64,000 nt of DNA from Candidatus Obscuribacter sp. (GTDB lineage: Bacteria; Cyanobacteriota; Vampirovibrionia; Obscuribacterales; Obscuribacteraceae). Positions 46,601-56,189 of this stretch are shown here, piece after piece. The stretch spans positions 17,880 through 81,879 of the forward strand of contig JADYXR010000032.1 in assembly GCA_021772095.1 (NCBI GenBank), given 5' to 3'. Numbering within the stretch: the stretch's first letter is position 1; each line of letters begins with the position of its first letter. Both the position numbers and the translations under genes were made by a program. The notes beneath the pieces were generated by a model. The model did no database searches. It was not told the origin of the DNA and saw only the letters and a program-made list of their open reading frames with translations.

Positions 46601-47002
46601 GCGTTCCATGGCCTCTGATAAATCTTCTTCGCCGACCAAACCGGCTTCCGATAACAACTCGCCGAGCTTGCCGGTTCGCGCGCGCTGCGCCGCCGTCGCG
46701 TCGTAATCCTCGAGCACGTCCGAGAAGTTGCCGCCGATCTTGCGGGCGACCTTAATACATTGAATAGCTAAGTTAAGGTCGATGGTTCGGTCGCGCAGCA
46801 TCGACTGCGCTTCCAGCACAATCTGCAAGTCGCGGGACGTCATGTAGCCCGACATCACCAGAACCTGCCCGATCTGCAGCTTCTTCGATCGGCTAGACCG
46901 CATCGCCTCTTGGAGCTGAGCCGGCGTCAGTATGCCTGCGTGCACCAAAAGGTCACCAAGCCTGGCGCTACTCGAAAATCTTCGAAAAATGGATGACGAC
47001 AC
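43610..47002 (-). CDS. MshEN-like repeat protein with acidic linker and C-terminal TPRs
   Basis: 1130 residues from GTG 47002 (AGG upstream). Four GspE-N/MshEN-like repeats occupy about 10-70, 112-170, 205-265 and 310-365, with motif starts ARLGDLLV, GKLGELLS and VRLGELLV; these align with the repeats of 14339-15592. A very acidic Glu/Ala/Lys/Ser-rich segment of about 480 residues (about 415-900) follows, including repeats of the form AEAEPEKAEAE. The C-terminal 175 residues are TPRs (YKEAQVIYERML, LAMTLCVQGRFDKAEPFMKRAV). MshEN domains can bind c-di-GMP through the RLG and LG motifs. A scaffold that senses a nucleotide and gathers partners through TPRs is an inference. No ATPase domain is present. 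Confidence 0.85.
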   Translation of the reverse strand: MSSSIFRRFSSSARLGDLLVHAGILTPAQLQEAMRSSRSKKLQIGQVLVMSGYMTSRDLQIVLEAQSMLRDRTIDLNLAIQCIKVARKIGGNFSDVLEDYDATAAQRARTGKLGELLSEAGLVGEEDLSEAMERSVNTGMPLGRMLVLNRILPSEVLQRALEVQVRLRDEVVTREEAILELRQAAGLEGEPPKTVVEDKKKPIVRLGELLVMAGILNENDVMDALEWGLANQQPIGIVLVSQELITKELLDAALFFQNHVRDGKMDAMKACELLSEVFSTGATPEEVMADATPSRTRQEPEFPPISYQQLITMSRVVTDEQIEGAFDLKKQNAALIGKVLVLTGLMDVPTLQNTLRCFQMVAKGWLTPDDAIASLDYCLHQNADMPMAFEQALRELKWNPDTGLKMRGEPGATESSTSIPVLTDSGTAVPALKSEPAESASKADDEKRELAPAAAHVDEAEIAESEKTTEIKKGEVNGSEPVDLEKTVDQPLEKPEKVAVGSAKEATAEATAEGAEPMSAKKSSEPATAKNEETASSRKGSGGGRGETGQNGAEPGDDDEPEIWNDPNNSLTAPLHDEDDNAGIDSESKSDGKTTGAEPSDADPESKAETVEEATADVASNPNDQKSEAEEFKPETDKKEAEEVEAEPAKAEAEPEKAEAESEKVEAESAKAAAEAKAKAEAEAEAEATKAEPEPVAAEKPAGQSEPAAEKSQSSGVNAALAGPSLASALKSLYDDDADEDEPAAQASATEAPAAEKADADSSAGGLKHLLNRLIASSDDDEEEPAAAAVEPEPVAEPAAVAKKAEGLDAIKAQSAKIAEKLAESKEPVAEQAQEPASVSKDADEKLDEKGEAQKTSDAIAADATASLEDSLDAIVIAAKTAQEAAELAAVEDVAAMSAEELLVEIMKSAQNPNLKPATKRGGRFSETILPEDAKARQLAKLVGREASKDLADKLAFDSSGEETPEAVDTAFGRLAETYFEQGNYKEAQVIYERMLVHRLNDLGPDNPLLVEDYNNLAMTLCVQGRFDKAEPFMKRAVHLYESGPKQDPVEHADYLHSLGTIQYKLDKHKDAEEIMLKVVSIRREALEEDHEDIGRALADYAKVLKKLGKDESAEAIYKKAREILKKHKD

Positions 47003-47162
47003 TTACCTGGACCTTAACTCCACGTTTAGCCACTACGTCCCAGAGTTTGACTCGTTGGTTTTATCCGCCGAATCAACGAACACACATGCACAATAGACCG
47101 TTTCGTTCGCTCGGATGCCCTCGCTCACTCCACTATGTTTGTGCCCCTTTTGCAGAGGTTTT

Positions 47163-47708
47163 CTATTCATCAAGAGCGGATTTGAAAAATTCATATGTCC
47201 GATCATCGAAGAGTACGAAACGAATCTCCCCACGACTGTTATGCCCACTGCAGAATTCACGCGCCACTGCGACCGCAATTCGCGCAGCTTTATCTATCGG
47301 AAAACCATAGGCGCCGGTGCTAATTGACGGAAACGCCACGGTTTTTACTTCATATTGCTCAGCCAATAAAAGGCTCTGATTATAGGCGCTAGCTAGCGTC
47401 TTCTCTTCGTTGCTCGCACCGCCGCGCCAGATTGGACCGACGGTGTGGATAACGAACTTGGCTTTGAGATTGCCACCACCGGTGATTACAGCCTCACCGG
47501 CGCGACATTTGCCCTGTATGGCGAGGATTTGTTTGCACTCATCGAGAATGGCAGGGCCGCCGGCTCTATGAATGGCGCCATCGACGCCACCACCGCCCAA
47601 TAGCGAAGAATTGGCGGCGTTAACTATGGCGCCGACATCTTGTCTTGTGATGTCGCCGCGCACAAGCGAAATTTCTGTTGCATTGACTTTACAACTTTTC
47701 GACGTCAT
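47163..47708 (-). CDS. Macrodomain protein, O-acetyl-ADP-ribose deacetylase-like
   Basis: 181 residues covering one macrodomain. The ADP-ribose motif is complete: GDITRQDVGAIVNAANSSLLGGGGVDGAIHRAGG near residues 18-51 in the family order, with AVITGGGNLKAKFVIHTVGP and the phosphate loop SISTGAYGFP. It resembles YmdB/MacroD-type enzymes that hydrolyse O-acetyl-ADP-ribose or remove ADP-ribose from proteins. The short stem between it and the MshEN/TPR gene and the same orientation as the neighbours at 47781 and 43610 leave open whether it is in one transcript with them. No ADP-ribosyltransferase is visible nearby. Confidence 0.92.
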   Translation of the reverse strand: MTSKSCKVNATEISLVRGDITRQDVGAIVNAANSSLLGGGGVDGAIHRAGGPAILDECKQILAIQGKCRAGEAVITGGGNLKAKFVIHTVGPIWRGGASNEEKTLASAYNQSLLLAEQYEVKTVAFPSISTGAYGFPIDKAARIAVAVAREFCSGHNSRGEIRFVLFDDRTYEFFKSALDE

Positions 47709-47780
47709 GTTTTATCGGGCACTCGATGCAGTGTGTGACCCGATTATCTTAAGGCATTGGCAAGGCGATCAAACTCGACT

Positions 47781-48878
47781 TTAGACGAACGTTTGTCTCG
47801 ACTCAATTTGTCCCATGCTGGAGAAACGCAGTTTGACCACCGATCCATCGGAATTGACTGTCAGTTTTTCAGAGCAAAACGGTTTGATTCCATTCGTGTC
47901 GTTGTACGAAAGATTTGAGAAAGACCAGGTGCCATCGCTATCGGTGCGTTGTTCGGTGACCGGTCGGCGATAACGATCGTGAACCACCATCGAATTGGCG
48001 CCTTGCTCTCCAGTCGTTTCGGTGAGCGTGGTGTTGTCTGAGGCGGTTTGAACTTGTACTACGCGACCATCAGGAAGCAGAGTGGTGCGCCCGTATTTGA
48101 CGTTGCCGCTGTCGAATTTCGCTTTGATGGCTTCGTGCTGATCGCCTACATATTTGTAGGGATTTTCAATCGGACTTACTTCGGGTAGTTTTTCCGCGGC
48201 CGTCGGCGCCACTTCCGGCTCGAACTGAGCAACACGGCGCTCGGCATGGGCCGGGCGTTCCAGGACTGTGATGTTGTCGATTCCGACTTGTTCTGCAACC
48301 GACTCAGCTGAGCGAACCTTCGCTTTGCCTTCACTTCCTGGTTGATGAACGTCAGTGTCAACAGGTATCTCGAGACCGATGGCGACTTTCGCCTGCGATT
48401 CAGGTTCTGCCTTCAACTCGACGGGCTTAGCCGCGTCAGCGACAGTCACTGATGCCTCGCGTTTGCCGAGATTGCCCAGCAAATTGAGCAGTGAGGAATT
48501 TACTTTCGATGCTTTGCCGATCTTGGGCTCGGGCAATGGAGCAGGCGCTTCAGGCTCCAGGTTCGCAAGAACATCTTGATTGCGTTTGACTAAACTGGCA
48601 AATTCGCCGGTCGGATCGAGTCCGCGAAACGGTGATACACCCGCTTGCACGAGACCGAAACCAGGATGAGCCAGTGAATCAAGCGCTGTCGTCGCGGTGT
48701 CATCAGCAGTTCGAGCCAGCGAGCCGCTGCCATAAAGTGAACCGCTTAGACTCGAAGCGTCGAGTGATGTTTCTATGTCCGCCCAGCCAATTGAGTCGGT
48801 ACTTCCGGAACCATCGATTGAGTTGTTTCCAGCGATACCATCGGACCAGCTTGCGGAATGGTGAGAGTTATATGCCAT
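47781..48878 (-). CDS. Unrecognised protein with disordered N-terminus and beta-rich C-terminus
   Basis: 365 residues. The first 100 residues are Ser/Gly/Asp/Thr-rich and probably disordered. The middle is polar with Pro/Glu/Ala runs. The last 120 residues (KYVGDQHEAIKAKFDSGN onward, with LPDGRVVQVQTASDN and SDGTWSFSNLSYNDTNG) form short strand-turn repeats that resemble YD- or RHS-like beta hairpins. No signal peptide or membrane helix. It has a strong sigma70 promoter upstream and no clear Shine-Dalgarno. No family identified. Confidence 0.7.
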   Translation of the reverse strand: MAYNSHHSASWSDGIAGNNSIDGSGSTDSIGWADIETSLDASSLSGSLYGSGSLARTADDTATTALDSLAHPGFGLVQAGVSPFRGLDPTGEFASLVKRNQDVLANLEPEAPAPLPEPKIGKASKVNSSLLNLLGNLGKREASVTVADAAKPVELKAEPESQAKVAIGLEIPVDTDVHQPGSEGKAKVRSAESVAEQVGIDNITVLERPAHAERRVAQFEPEVAPTAAEKLPEVSPIENPYKYVGDQHEAIKAKFDSGNVKYGRTTLLPDGRVVQVQTASDNTTLTETTGEQGANSMVVHDRYRRPVTEQRTDSDGTWSFSNLSYNDTNGIKPFCSEKLTVNSDGSVVKLRFSSMGQIESRQTFV

Positions 48879-48939
48879 TCAAAGAATAATTAGAGCTAGA
48901 GTTTGAGTTTAACGAGTGAGAGCACCATCTGCATCTCTT

Positions 48940-48967
48940 ATATTAGGGCAACAAAATTCGATGTCAA
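48940..48967 (-). promoter_or_regulatory. Strong sigma70-type promoter for the 47781 gene
   Basis: Minus-strand consensus -35 TTGACA (48962-48967) and -10 TAATAT (48940-48945) are separated by 16 bases, leaving a 5' leader of about 55 bases before ATG 48878. Confidence 0.7.
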
Positions 48968-49102
48968 GAATATTTAATGTCCAGAAAGCACAGTAGCTGC
49001 GGGATTTGCGTGATTATCAACAGCGGCGTAAACCCGAAGAATGGATCACAGTGAGCCGTTCGGGCGACTGATTTATTGTTTTGAGCGATTTCGTTGCGAA
49101 AA

Positions 49103-50815
49103 CTATTCGCCTTTGGTAGTTAATCCGACGACATCGCGGGCGAGAACGACGCGTTTTTTGCCGTTCTTTGCTTCGTCGCGTGCTTTCTTGGCGGCTTGAA
49201 TCAAGCGATCCAGGTCGACGCAGTCTTCCGGAACGGTGGCCACTCCGAATGCCAGCGCCAGGGCGCGTGAATCCATGTCGGAGGCGAGCGGTGCTTCGCG
49301 GAGGACGTCGCTGATGCGGTTAGCGAGAGCTGCGGCAGCTGCGGCGTTGGTGTTGGGTAGAAGAATGGCGTAGTCGAATGTTTCGTAGTGGCCGAGGGCG
49401 TCGATCTGACGTTTGACCAGTCCGATCCGTTGCATGGCTCGGCGAATGGCGATCATTTGCAGAGCTTCGACAACCGGGCTGTCGTCGCCGCCTTTTCTGA
49501 TGCCGAGGCTGAAGACGATGAGTGAAAACGGCAGGTTGAAATATTCGTATCTGAGATATTCCTGCTCGAGAAAATAGATGAATGCGTAGTAGTTGAAAAT
49601 TCCAGTTTCGGAACGAGTCAAAGTTTTGATCACGCTCTGGAATTGGTTTTCGTCTACGCCGATGGATTTCAGTCTGGCGAGTCGGTTTTGCGCCGGTGCC
49701 TGGTCGGTGATTTGCACCAGACCGCAGCTGACCAGGTTGAACAATAACGGCACCCACTGGATTTTTTGCATCGGGCGTTTGCGCAGAAGATCTGACAACG
49801 TGTTGCGGTTGTCGACCATGTCATAAAATTCGATTTGTTGCTCAAGCGGTAGCGGAGCGCCTTTCTCTAAGCGAGCGCTCAATTCTTGCTCCGACATCAT
49901 GGCGTTTTTTCTGACCAGGCATGATTCTTGTTTCAGCCCTGCGGTCTCGAGATACTTCCATTGATCGAGCAGCGTGACGCCTTCCATGAGGATGGCGTCG
50001 AGGCGCTTGTTGACTGTTCTGTCGTGAGTTTTTTCATCGGGCCAAAAGCGAAATTCGCCGGCCGTCCAGGTGATTAATTCTGCAAGAGCAGAATCACCCT
50101 GGTTGTCTTTCAAGTAGCAGTGCAGTGGAATGCCTTCTTGGAAGAAAACCTGACAAGCGTCGACTTTGGTTTTGATGTCCAAACGACCTGTCATTTTTGC
50201 CAGGTTGATGGATTGTAAAAGGTTAGGCACTTGCAGCTTGTTGAGATCGCCTTCAAGAGTGGCTTTAGCACCCAGTCTTGGCGGGTCGAAGCTGATGTTT
50301 GGACTCTCCACCGGAGCTGCACCGCCCGGGAGGACCATGCGTGTAGGCGCCAGTCCGCTGGTTGTCGCCACTGGATTGTATGCTCCAGTCGACTGCGATT
50401 CGTTTCCACCACCACCAGTGCCACCGGCGCTCATCATGGCGTTGGATGGCAGAACGTCGCCCAGCGCGTCGCCGCCGCCAGCTTGCAAAATGAAGTTGCA
50501 GATCAAACTCAGATCCCGGCAAGGATGCTTCCACATAATGCGTGGCGGGCCGCCGGAGTATTGCGTCAATGCCCATTCCGGATCCATCGATTGATCGGGA
50601 TCGACGTCGCGGGTTTCGTACCGAACGGAAAGGACGAAGTCGGTTTTCTTATCAGCACTTGAAAAAGGCAGTTCGACAGTGCGTCCGGACATTTTCTGCG
50701 CTTCCTGCATCAGAAATTGCACGTCCCCATAGCTGGGAATCGCCATCTGCTTAGGCAGACGAACCGTCTTTTGCTGCGATTGATGTGAGCCGCCGGTAGG
50801 ACTTTTGCCGAACAT
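49103..50815 (-). CDS. DUF4388 (PatA-N-like) protein with degenerate GGDEF domain
   Basis: 570 residues. The N-terminal 170 residues are polar with no recognised domain. A DUF4388 domain lies at about 180-300 (LEGDLNKLQVPNLLQSINLAKMTGRLDI, with FFQEGIPLHCY). The C-terminal 160 residues fit the GGDEF fold (YYAFIYFLEQEYLRYEYFNLPFSLIVFSL, then FDYAILLPNTNAAAA). The signature is degenerate: the usual GG(D/E)EF reads HYETF, so diguanylate cyclase activity is unlikely. DUF4388 proteins are common regulators in cyanobacteria and deltaproteobacteria. It could be a c-di-GMP receptor or dead cyclase relaying a signal. Confidence 0.88.
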   Translation of the reverse strand: MFGKSPTGGSHQSQQKTVRLPKQMAIPSYGDVQFLMQEAQKMSGRTVELPFSSADKKTDFVLSVRYETRDVDPDQSMDPEWALTQYSGGPPRIMWKHPCRDLSLICNFILQAGGGDALGDVLPSNAMMSAGGTGGGGNESQSTGAYNPVATTSGLAPTRMVLPGGAAPVESPNISFDPPRLGAKATLEGDLNKLQVPNLLQSINLAKMTGRLDIKTKVDACQVFFQEGIPLHCYLKDNQGDSALAELITWTAGEFRFWPDEKTHDRTVNKRLDAILMEGVTLLDQWKYLETAGLKQESCLVRKNAMMSEQELSARLEKGAPLPLEQQIEFYDMVDNRNTLSDLLRKRPMQKIQWVPLLFNLVSCGLVQITDQAPAQNRLARLKSIGVDENQFQSVIKTLTRSETGIFNYYAFIYFLEQEYLRYEYFNLPFSLIVFSLGIRKGGDDSPVVEALQMIAIRRAMQRIGLVKRQIDALGHYETFDYAILLPNTNAAAAAALANRISDVLREAPLASDMDSRALALAFGVATVPEDCVDLDRLIQAAKKARDEAKNGKKRVVLARDVVGLTTKGE

Positions 50816-50873
50816 CTAAATTCCAATTCGATTGAGCATTAAAGAGAGAATGATAATAAGACTACCAGAGAAC

Positions 50874-50888
50874 AGGTCTAATAGACCT
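50874..50888. promoter_or_regulatory. Perfect 15-bp palindrome upstream of the DUF4388 gene
   Basis: AGGTCTA-A-TAGACCT lies 59 bases upstream of the gene at 49103-50815. A minus-strand TATTAT -10-like box lies between it and the start, with the palindrome covering the -35 position, which would suit an operator. By eye only. Confidence 0.4.
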
Positions 50889-51006
50889 CCAATTCTTGTT
50901 CCCGGCCTGAATCAATATTTACCGTTTCGAAGTCAAATTCAAACATCTAAATTGATTGCGATGGCAGGAACCAGGGCTGGACGCTCCGGAGCCGAGAACA
51001 CTTTCC

Positions 51007-51024
51007 GCAAGGCGCATGCCTTGC
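51007..51024 (-). terminator. Hairpin past the glutamate dehydrogenase gene (possible terminator)
   Basis: A seven-bp perfect stem (GCAAGGC/GCCTTGC) with a four-base loop lies nine bases past the stop. It lacks a T-run, so it might be a weak terminator or a stabilising 3' end. Confidence 0.4.
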
Positions 51025-51032
51025 AGTTCTTC

Positions 51033-52319
<1,287 letters not shown>

Positions 52320-52394
52320 GAGGTCACCTCCAAGTAAATAAGATCATGTCTGCATATGTTAAGGCCTCAGTACTCATGACTGGCAGAAATATCC

Positions 52395-52423
52395 ATCTAA
52401 TCTTCAGATAAGAATATTTTCAA
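52395..52423 (-). promoter_or_regulatory. Sigma70-type promoter of the glutamate dehydrogenase gene
   Basis: Minus-strand -35 TTGAAA (52418-52423) and -10 TTAGAT (52395-52400) are 17 bases apart, with a leader of about 70 bases to ATG 52319. The rest of the 373-base divergent gap (52320-52692) holds no supported gene; I found no convincing plus-strand promoter for the exchanger. Confidence 0.6.
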
Positions 52424-52692
52424 AATGCATTGAGCGATTGCGAAACGTCCACTCGACATAATCGAATTGCACAGTTCATCGACATCGCTGCGTCGCGCTA
52501 TAGCCCTGATACTGCCACTAAGTCTGGTGCTGCCGGGGGTTTGGCGCCCGGCGGTTTTAATGGTTGAACGGTTGGCAGGCAGTATGATTACGGACCCCTG
52601 CGGCGCCGCGCTTTCTAGCGCGTCAATTCAAGGGCTCTTACCAGTCTTCGTTTTGGTTTTTCGGTCCTCACTCCTTTTCCCGGGCTGAACTA

Positions 52693-53775
52693 ATGACATT
52701 TCGACCGCAGACAATTCTGCAATACATGCTCATCTTCGTGCCTCTGGCTTTTGTGGCCGAGTACATGAAATTTCCGGACCCCGTAATCTTTCTTATGGCC
52801 TGCCTTGCCATCACGCCGCTTGCCGGTTTGATGGGACGCGCCACTGAGGGTCTGTCCGACAAATTAGGAACCGGCATGGGCGGCTTGCTCAACGCCACGT
52901 TTGGAAACGCCTGCGAATTACTGATTGCTCTATCCGCTTTGCGCGCCGGTTTGATTGACGTCGTTAAAGCGTCGATTACCGGTTCGATCATCGGCAACGT
53001 GCTGCTGGTCATGGGTTTTGCCATGCTCTGCGGCGGTTTGAAGTACAAAACCCAGACATTCAACAAAACGGCAGCCACTACTTCGTCGACTTTGCTAGCG
53101 CTCGCCGCAATCTGTCTGGTAGTACCGGCGGTGTTTCACTACTACGGCAGAACTGCCGGATTGATCACTCCGGATGAAGAACACAACCTGGCTTTAGCGA
53201 TTTCAATCGTGCAATTCTCGGTTTACTTTTTGAGCTTGTTTTTTAGTTTAAAAACGCACAAAAATTTGTATGTTAGAGAAGTCGATGATGAATTCGAACA
53301 AGCGATCGGCACCGAAAACTGGAACGTTAAAATCAGCATAACCGTGCTGGCTGTCTCGACAATACTGGTTGCGCTGCTCGCTGAATTGCTCGTTCAGCAA
53401 GTCGAAGGAACCGCTGAAGCAATTGGATTGACACATATGTTCATCGGCGTGATCGTGGTGGCCATCATCGGTAACGCTGCCGAGCACAGTACCGCAATTA
53501 TGATGGCAATGAAAAACAAAATGGATCTCGGCATCAACATCGCTCTCGGTTCTTCTACGCAGATCGCTCTGTTCGTCGCGCCGGTGATAGTGTTCGCCAG
53601 TTTTATCATGGGAAAACCGATGGACTTGTGTTTCTCGGAATTCGAAGTGATGGCGGTGGTGGTATCAGTAATTATTCTTCCTTTTGTCACTTTTGACGGT
53701 GAGTCGAACTGGATGGAGGGTGTTCAGCTGCTCGCTGTCTACATTGTTTTAGGTGCGACGTTTTATTTCCTGTAA
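52693..53775 (+). CDS. cax: Calcium/proton exchanger (Cax, CaCA superfamily)
   Basis: 360 residues with about 11 hydrophobic helices. The two inverted alpha repeats are clear: [18 protein letters not shown] near 68-85 and [17 protein letters not shown] near 256-272, followed by [15 protein letters not shown]. These Asn/Glu-containing motifs line the cation path in Ca2+/H+ antiporters. Length matches the bacterial ChaA/Cax group. It would export Ca2+ (or other divalent cations) from the cytoplasm using the proton gradient. The gene is divergent from glutamate dehydrogenase and is followed by mutM 106 bases later, probably a separate unit. Confidence 0.92.
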   Translation: MTFRPQTILQYMLIFVPLAFVAEYMKFPDPVIFLMACLAITPLAGLMGRATEGLSDKLGTGMGGLLNATFGNACELLIALSALRAGLIDVVKASITGSIIGNVLLVMGFAMLCGGLKYKTQTFNKTAATTSSTLLALAAICLVVPAVFHYYGRTAGLITPDEEHNLALAISIVQFSVYFLSLFFSLKTHKNLYVREVDDEFEQAIGTENWNVKISITVLAVSTILVALLAELLVQQVEGTAEAIGLTHMFIGVIVVAIIGNAAEHSTAIMMAMKNKMDLGINIALGSSTQIALFVAPVIVFASFIMGKPMDLCFSEFEVMAVVVSVIILPFVTFDGESNWMEGVQLLAVYIVLGATFYFL

Positions 53776-53881
53776 TCGTTTGAAACGTCACGCTGTAGTT
53801 TTAGTCTCGAGAAACCCAAGTTTGACGGAATTTGAAAGCTCGAGAGCGCGGTGCTCAAGCCATTTGAGGGAGTAAATTATC

Positions 53882-54997
53882 ATGCCTGAACTTCCGGAAG
53901 TAGAAACAGTTGCGCGCGGGTTAAACGAATTTTTGCAAGGCGAAGTAGTTCGCTCAGTGGAAGTTTTACGCGTCGATTCAGTTGGATATCCGGAAGTCAG
54001 CCAATTTAAAAAGCTACTGAGAGGACATTCTTTCGGATCGGCGCGCAGACGCGGAAAATATATCGTCGTGTCGCTTTCGGAAAATGCCAGTCTGGTCGTG
54101 CATCTTCGCATGTCCGGTAGGCTGGTATTGAAAGAGAAGTCGGTGACAGCGAAGCAGCTCGCTCTGCTGGAAAAAACCAATTTCGTACGCATTCGAATGG
54201 TTCTGGAAAGCGGACGAGAGCTGCATTACGAGGACATGCGCGTATTCGGAAGGATCTGGTATGTACCTGCCGGCACCGCTGTTGAGAAGATCGTAACCGG
54301 TATCGCTTCGCTTGGTGTGGAGCCGCTAACTGACTTGACTGTCGACTATCTGGTCGAAGCATTCCGCGGTAAAAATCAGCCAATCAAAAATACTCTTCTC
54401 GATCAAACAATCATTGCTGGTATCGGAAATATCTACGCCGATGAGTCGCTGTTTCTAGCTGGTATCAATCCGTTGCAGCCTGCGGGCAAACTAAAGCGAG
54501 AACAAATTTCAGTTCTGCGTGACAAAATAATTTCAGTTCTGACGCGCTCAATCGAGCTTGGCGGCACAACCTTACGTGACTATCAAAACTTGACCGGCGT
54601 CAACGGTGACTATCAAAACGCCGCGATGGTTTATGGACGTGAAGCGGAAGGCTGCCACCAATGCGGCTCTTCGATCGAGCGTTTGAAACTTGCCGGTCGC
54701 TCATCGCACTTTTGTCCTCGTTGCCAACCGGTCAGCAACACATTACGGCGAGCGCACGAAGCCGCAGCCCAAGCGCTTAAAGACGCTCGAAGCGAACCAT
54801 CAGCTAAAGCCACCATGAAAGTTAGTCTCCGAAAATCCAAAGTTGGTTCAGCCAAAGCCAGTCAGGGGCCAACTGGCTTAATGAACACTACAAGCCGAAA
54901 GAAAGGACCAACCGGCAAAATGAACACCGCTGGCGCCAACGAAGGACCGACTGGCAAAATGAATAAACGAATGGAGGGCAAAGCCGATACCCGTTAG
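53882..54997 (+). CDS. mutM: Formamidopyrimidine-DNA glycosylase with extended C-terminal tail
   Basis: 371 residues. The mature N-terminus PELPEVE (2-8) with catalytic Pro2 and Glu3, K59 in the beta-hairpin, the H2TH segment IGNIYADESLF (181-191), and a C-terminal zinc finger (C258, C261, C278, C281) are all present, so it should be an active Fpg/MutM that removes 8-oxoguanine and related lesions from DNA. The usual protein ends just after the finger, but this one continues for about 85 Lys/Ala/Ser-rich residues that contain three copies of GPTGxMN at 329, 342 and 355, spaced by exactly 13 residues. The tail is likely disordered and may bind nucleic acid or a partner. Confidence 0.93.
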   Translation: MPELPEVETVARGLNEFLQGEVVRSVEVLRVDSVGYPEVSQFKKLLRGHSFGSARRRGKYIVVSLSENASLVVHLRMSGRLVLKEKSVTAKQLALLEKTNFVRIRMVLESGRELHYEDMRVFGRIWYVPAGTAVEKIVTGIASLGVEPLTDLTVDYLVEAFRGKNQPIKNTLLDQTIIAGIGNIYADESLFLAGINPLQPAGKLKREQISVLRDKIISVLTRSIELGGTTLRDYQNLTGVNGDYQNAAMVYGREAEGCHQCGSSIERLKLAGRSSHFCPRCQPVSNTLRRAHEAAAQALKDARSEPSAKATMKVSLRKSKVGSAKASQGPTGLMNTTSRKKGPTGKMNTAGANEGPTGKMNKRMEGKADTR

Positions 54998-55087
54998 CGT
55001 AGAAAAGTTTCATCAAGGTGATGAGCGACTTCATGCACGAGCCTTCGGAGAAAAATGCCCGATCTCAAATTTCCTGTTTTTTTCGAT

Positions 55088-55456
55088 CTAATAATTATAG
55101 CTATTAAGTGAATGATAGGCGTTTTCGAGTGAAACAGAAGTACCTTCCAGATTCGCGATAGCTCTTACTATCTGGTCATAATTCATGTCGCCAGGCGTGT
55201 TTCGGTTATACACGAGAAAGAGGCCAGGATGGGTCTGGTGCTGCTCCATCCGGGCATCGTGCAGTGTGACGAAATCACCAGGATTGTTGGTCAACACAAT
55301 GCGATTGTCTGCAATTGCGGCAGCAAAAACGTCAGCATCGCGAACAGTTCGCAAGTTGGCTTCGCTCACCGTTACAACGTCATGGCCTGCATCTCGCAGC
55401 TTTCGAACGAGCAATTTTGCCTCGGAGCACTCATCGATGAGCAGTCGGACGGCCAA
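55088..55456 (-). CDS. DUF5615 PIN-like toxin
   Basis: 122 residues from a TTG start at 55456 with AGGA seven bases upstream. The sequence has the DUF5615/Mut7-C PIN-like pattern: LLIDECSEAKLLVRKLRDAGHDV at the N-terminus, an RDADVFAAAIADN block, and VLTNNPGDF, which stands for the family's TNDxDF motif. PIN-like nucleases of this type usually act as the toxin of a pair and cleave RNA. The gene overlaps the end of the upstream DUF433 gene by 26 bases and so is translationally coupled to it. Confidence 0.85.
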   Translation of the reverse strand: MAVRLLIDECSEAKLLVRKLRDAGHDVVTVSEANLRTVRDADVFAAAIADNRIVLTNNPGDFVTLHDARMEQHQTHPGLFLVYNRNTPGDMNYDQIVRAIANLEGTSVSLENAYHSLNSYNY

Positions 55457-55949
55457 TTTCTATTCCTTTTTCTCTGAGCAAACGTTCTTCTTCTGCGGCT
55501 TCCATCTCAAGAAGAGTCTTGTGGGCCTCGCAGTACTGCAAAACTTCGAGAATTACTTCTTTAGGTAAATCCCAGTTTTCTACGGCATCTTCAATCGAAA
55601 GTTTATTGACGTGCATTTCACTCCAAACAACCGCAGCTGGTAGCTTGCGTCCCTTTATGTAGAGCTGCTTTTTCCAGGGGTGAGCATGTTCAACAAGGTA
55701 TGTCCAACCTTTCAACTCTGGTCTTTCTATTCCAAGCATGATGAGCCTCTGTAGTGCTTCTCCGGGATGTCCAACAAAAAATTGATTTCCCTTTTTCGCT
55801 TCAGCAGCGATATGCAATGTCAGTTGCACAGCCAGTAAGACAGCTTCTTTTTTGCTATTCGTGTTAAGAACAGCTTGCAACGTTTCGATATCAGCTTGTT
55901 GCTCAGGGCTGACATCAAAATTTTCGCGCCGAATGTCTTTAGTAGCCAT
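55431..55949 (-). CDS. DUF433 antitoxin with N-terminal ribbon-helix-helix-like extension
   Basis: 172 residues from ATG 55949, with AGGTGA five bases upstream; the longer frame to 56009 is not supported. The C-terminal half (about 90-160) is a DUF433 helix-turn-helix-like domain (KLPAAVVWSEMHVNKLSIEDAVENWDLP) of the kind that pairs with DUF5615 toxins. The N-terminal 60 residues, with TLQAVLNTNSKKEAVLLAVQL, have a ribbon-helix-helix rhythm and are not part of the usual short DUF433 antitoxin. It would neutralise the toxin and likely repress its own operon. Confidence 0.82.
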   Translation of the reverse strand: MATKDIRRENFDVSPEQQADIETLQAVLNTNSKKEAVLLAVQLTLHIAAEAKKGNQFFVGHPGEALQRLIMLGIERPELKGWTYLVEHAHPWKKQLYIKGRKLPAAVVWSEMHVNKLSIEDAVENWDLPKEVILEVLQYCEAHKTLLEMEAAEEERLLREKGIEIGRPTAHR

Positions 55950-56189
55950 ATGAATCACCTGAGTAGATTTTGAGTATACTTCACTGGTGAAGGCTTGACA
56001 AGATTCCAAAAAGTTCCCTGTGCTTATTTACAAAGAAAATATCAATAAAACCATTACATTGGAAATTGAACGGTGGTCGAATGCTTCAGGCGTACCACAA
56101 GGATCATGAGCAAGTATTTGAATACGAGCCTTACACGAACACAGAGCCCCTTCAGAACGCAAGCATGGGTGTGACCAGGCGGGCCGGTT

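Noticed and set aside
52467..52688. Possible 73-residue gene upstream of the exchanger
   Set aside because: TTG start, no Shine-Dalgarno and no family; the hydrophobic character could be by chance. It ends four bases before the exchanger start, so I left it out.
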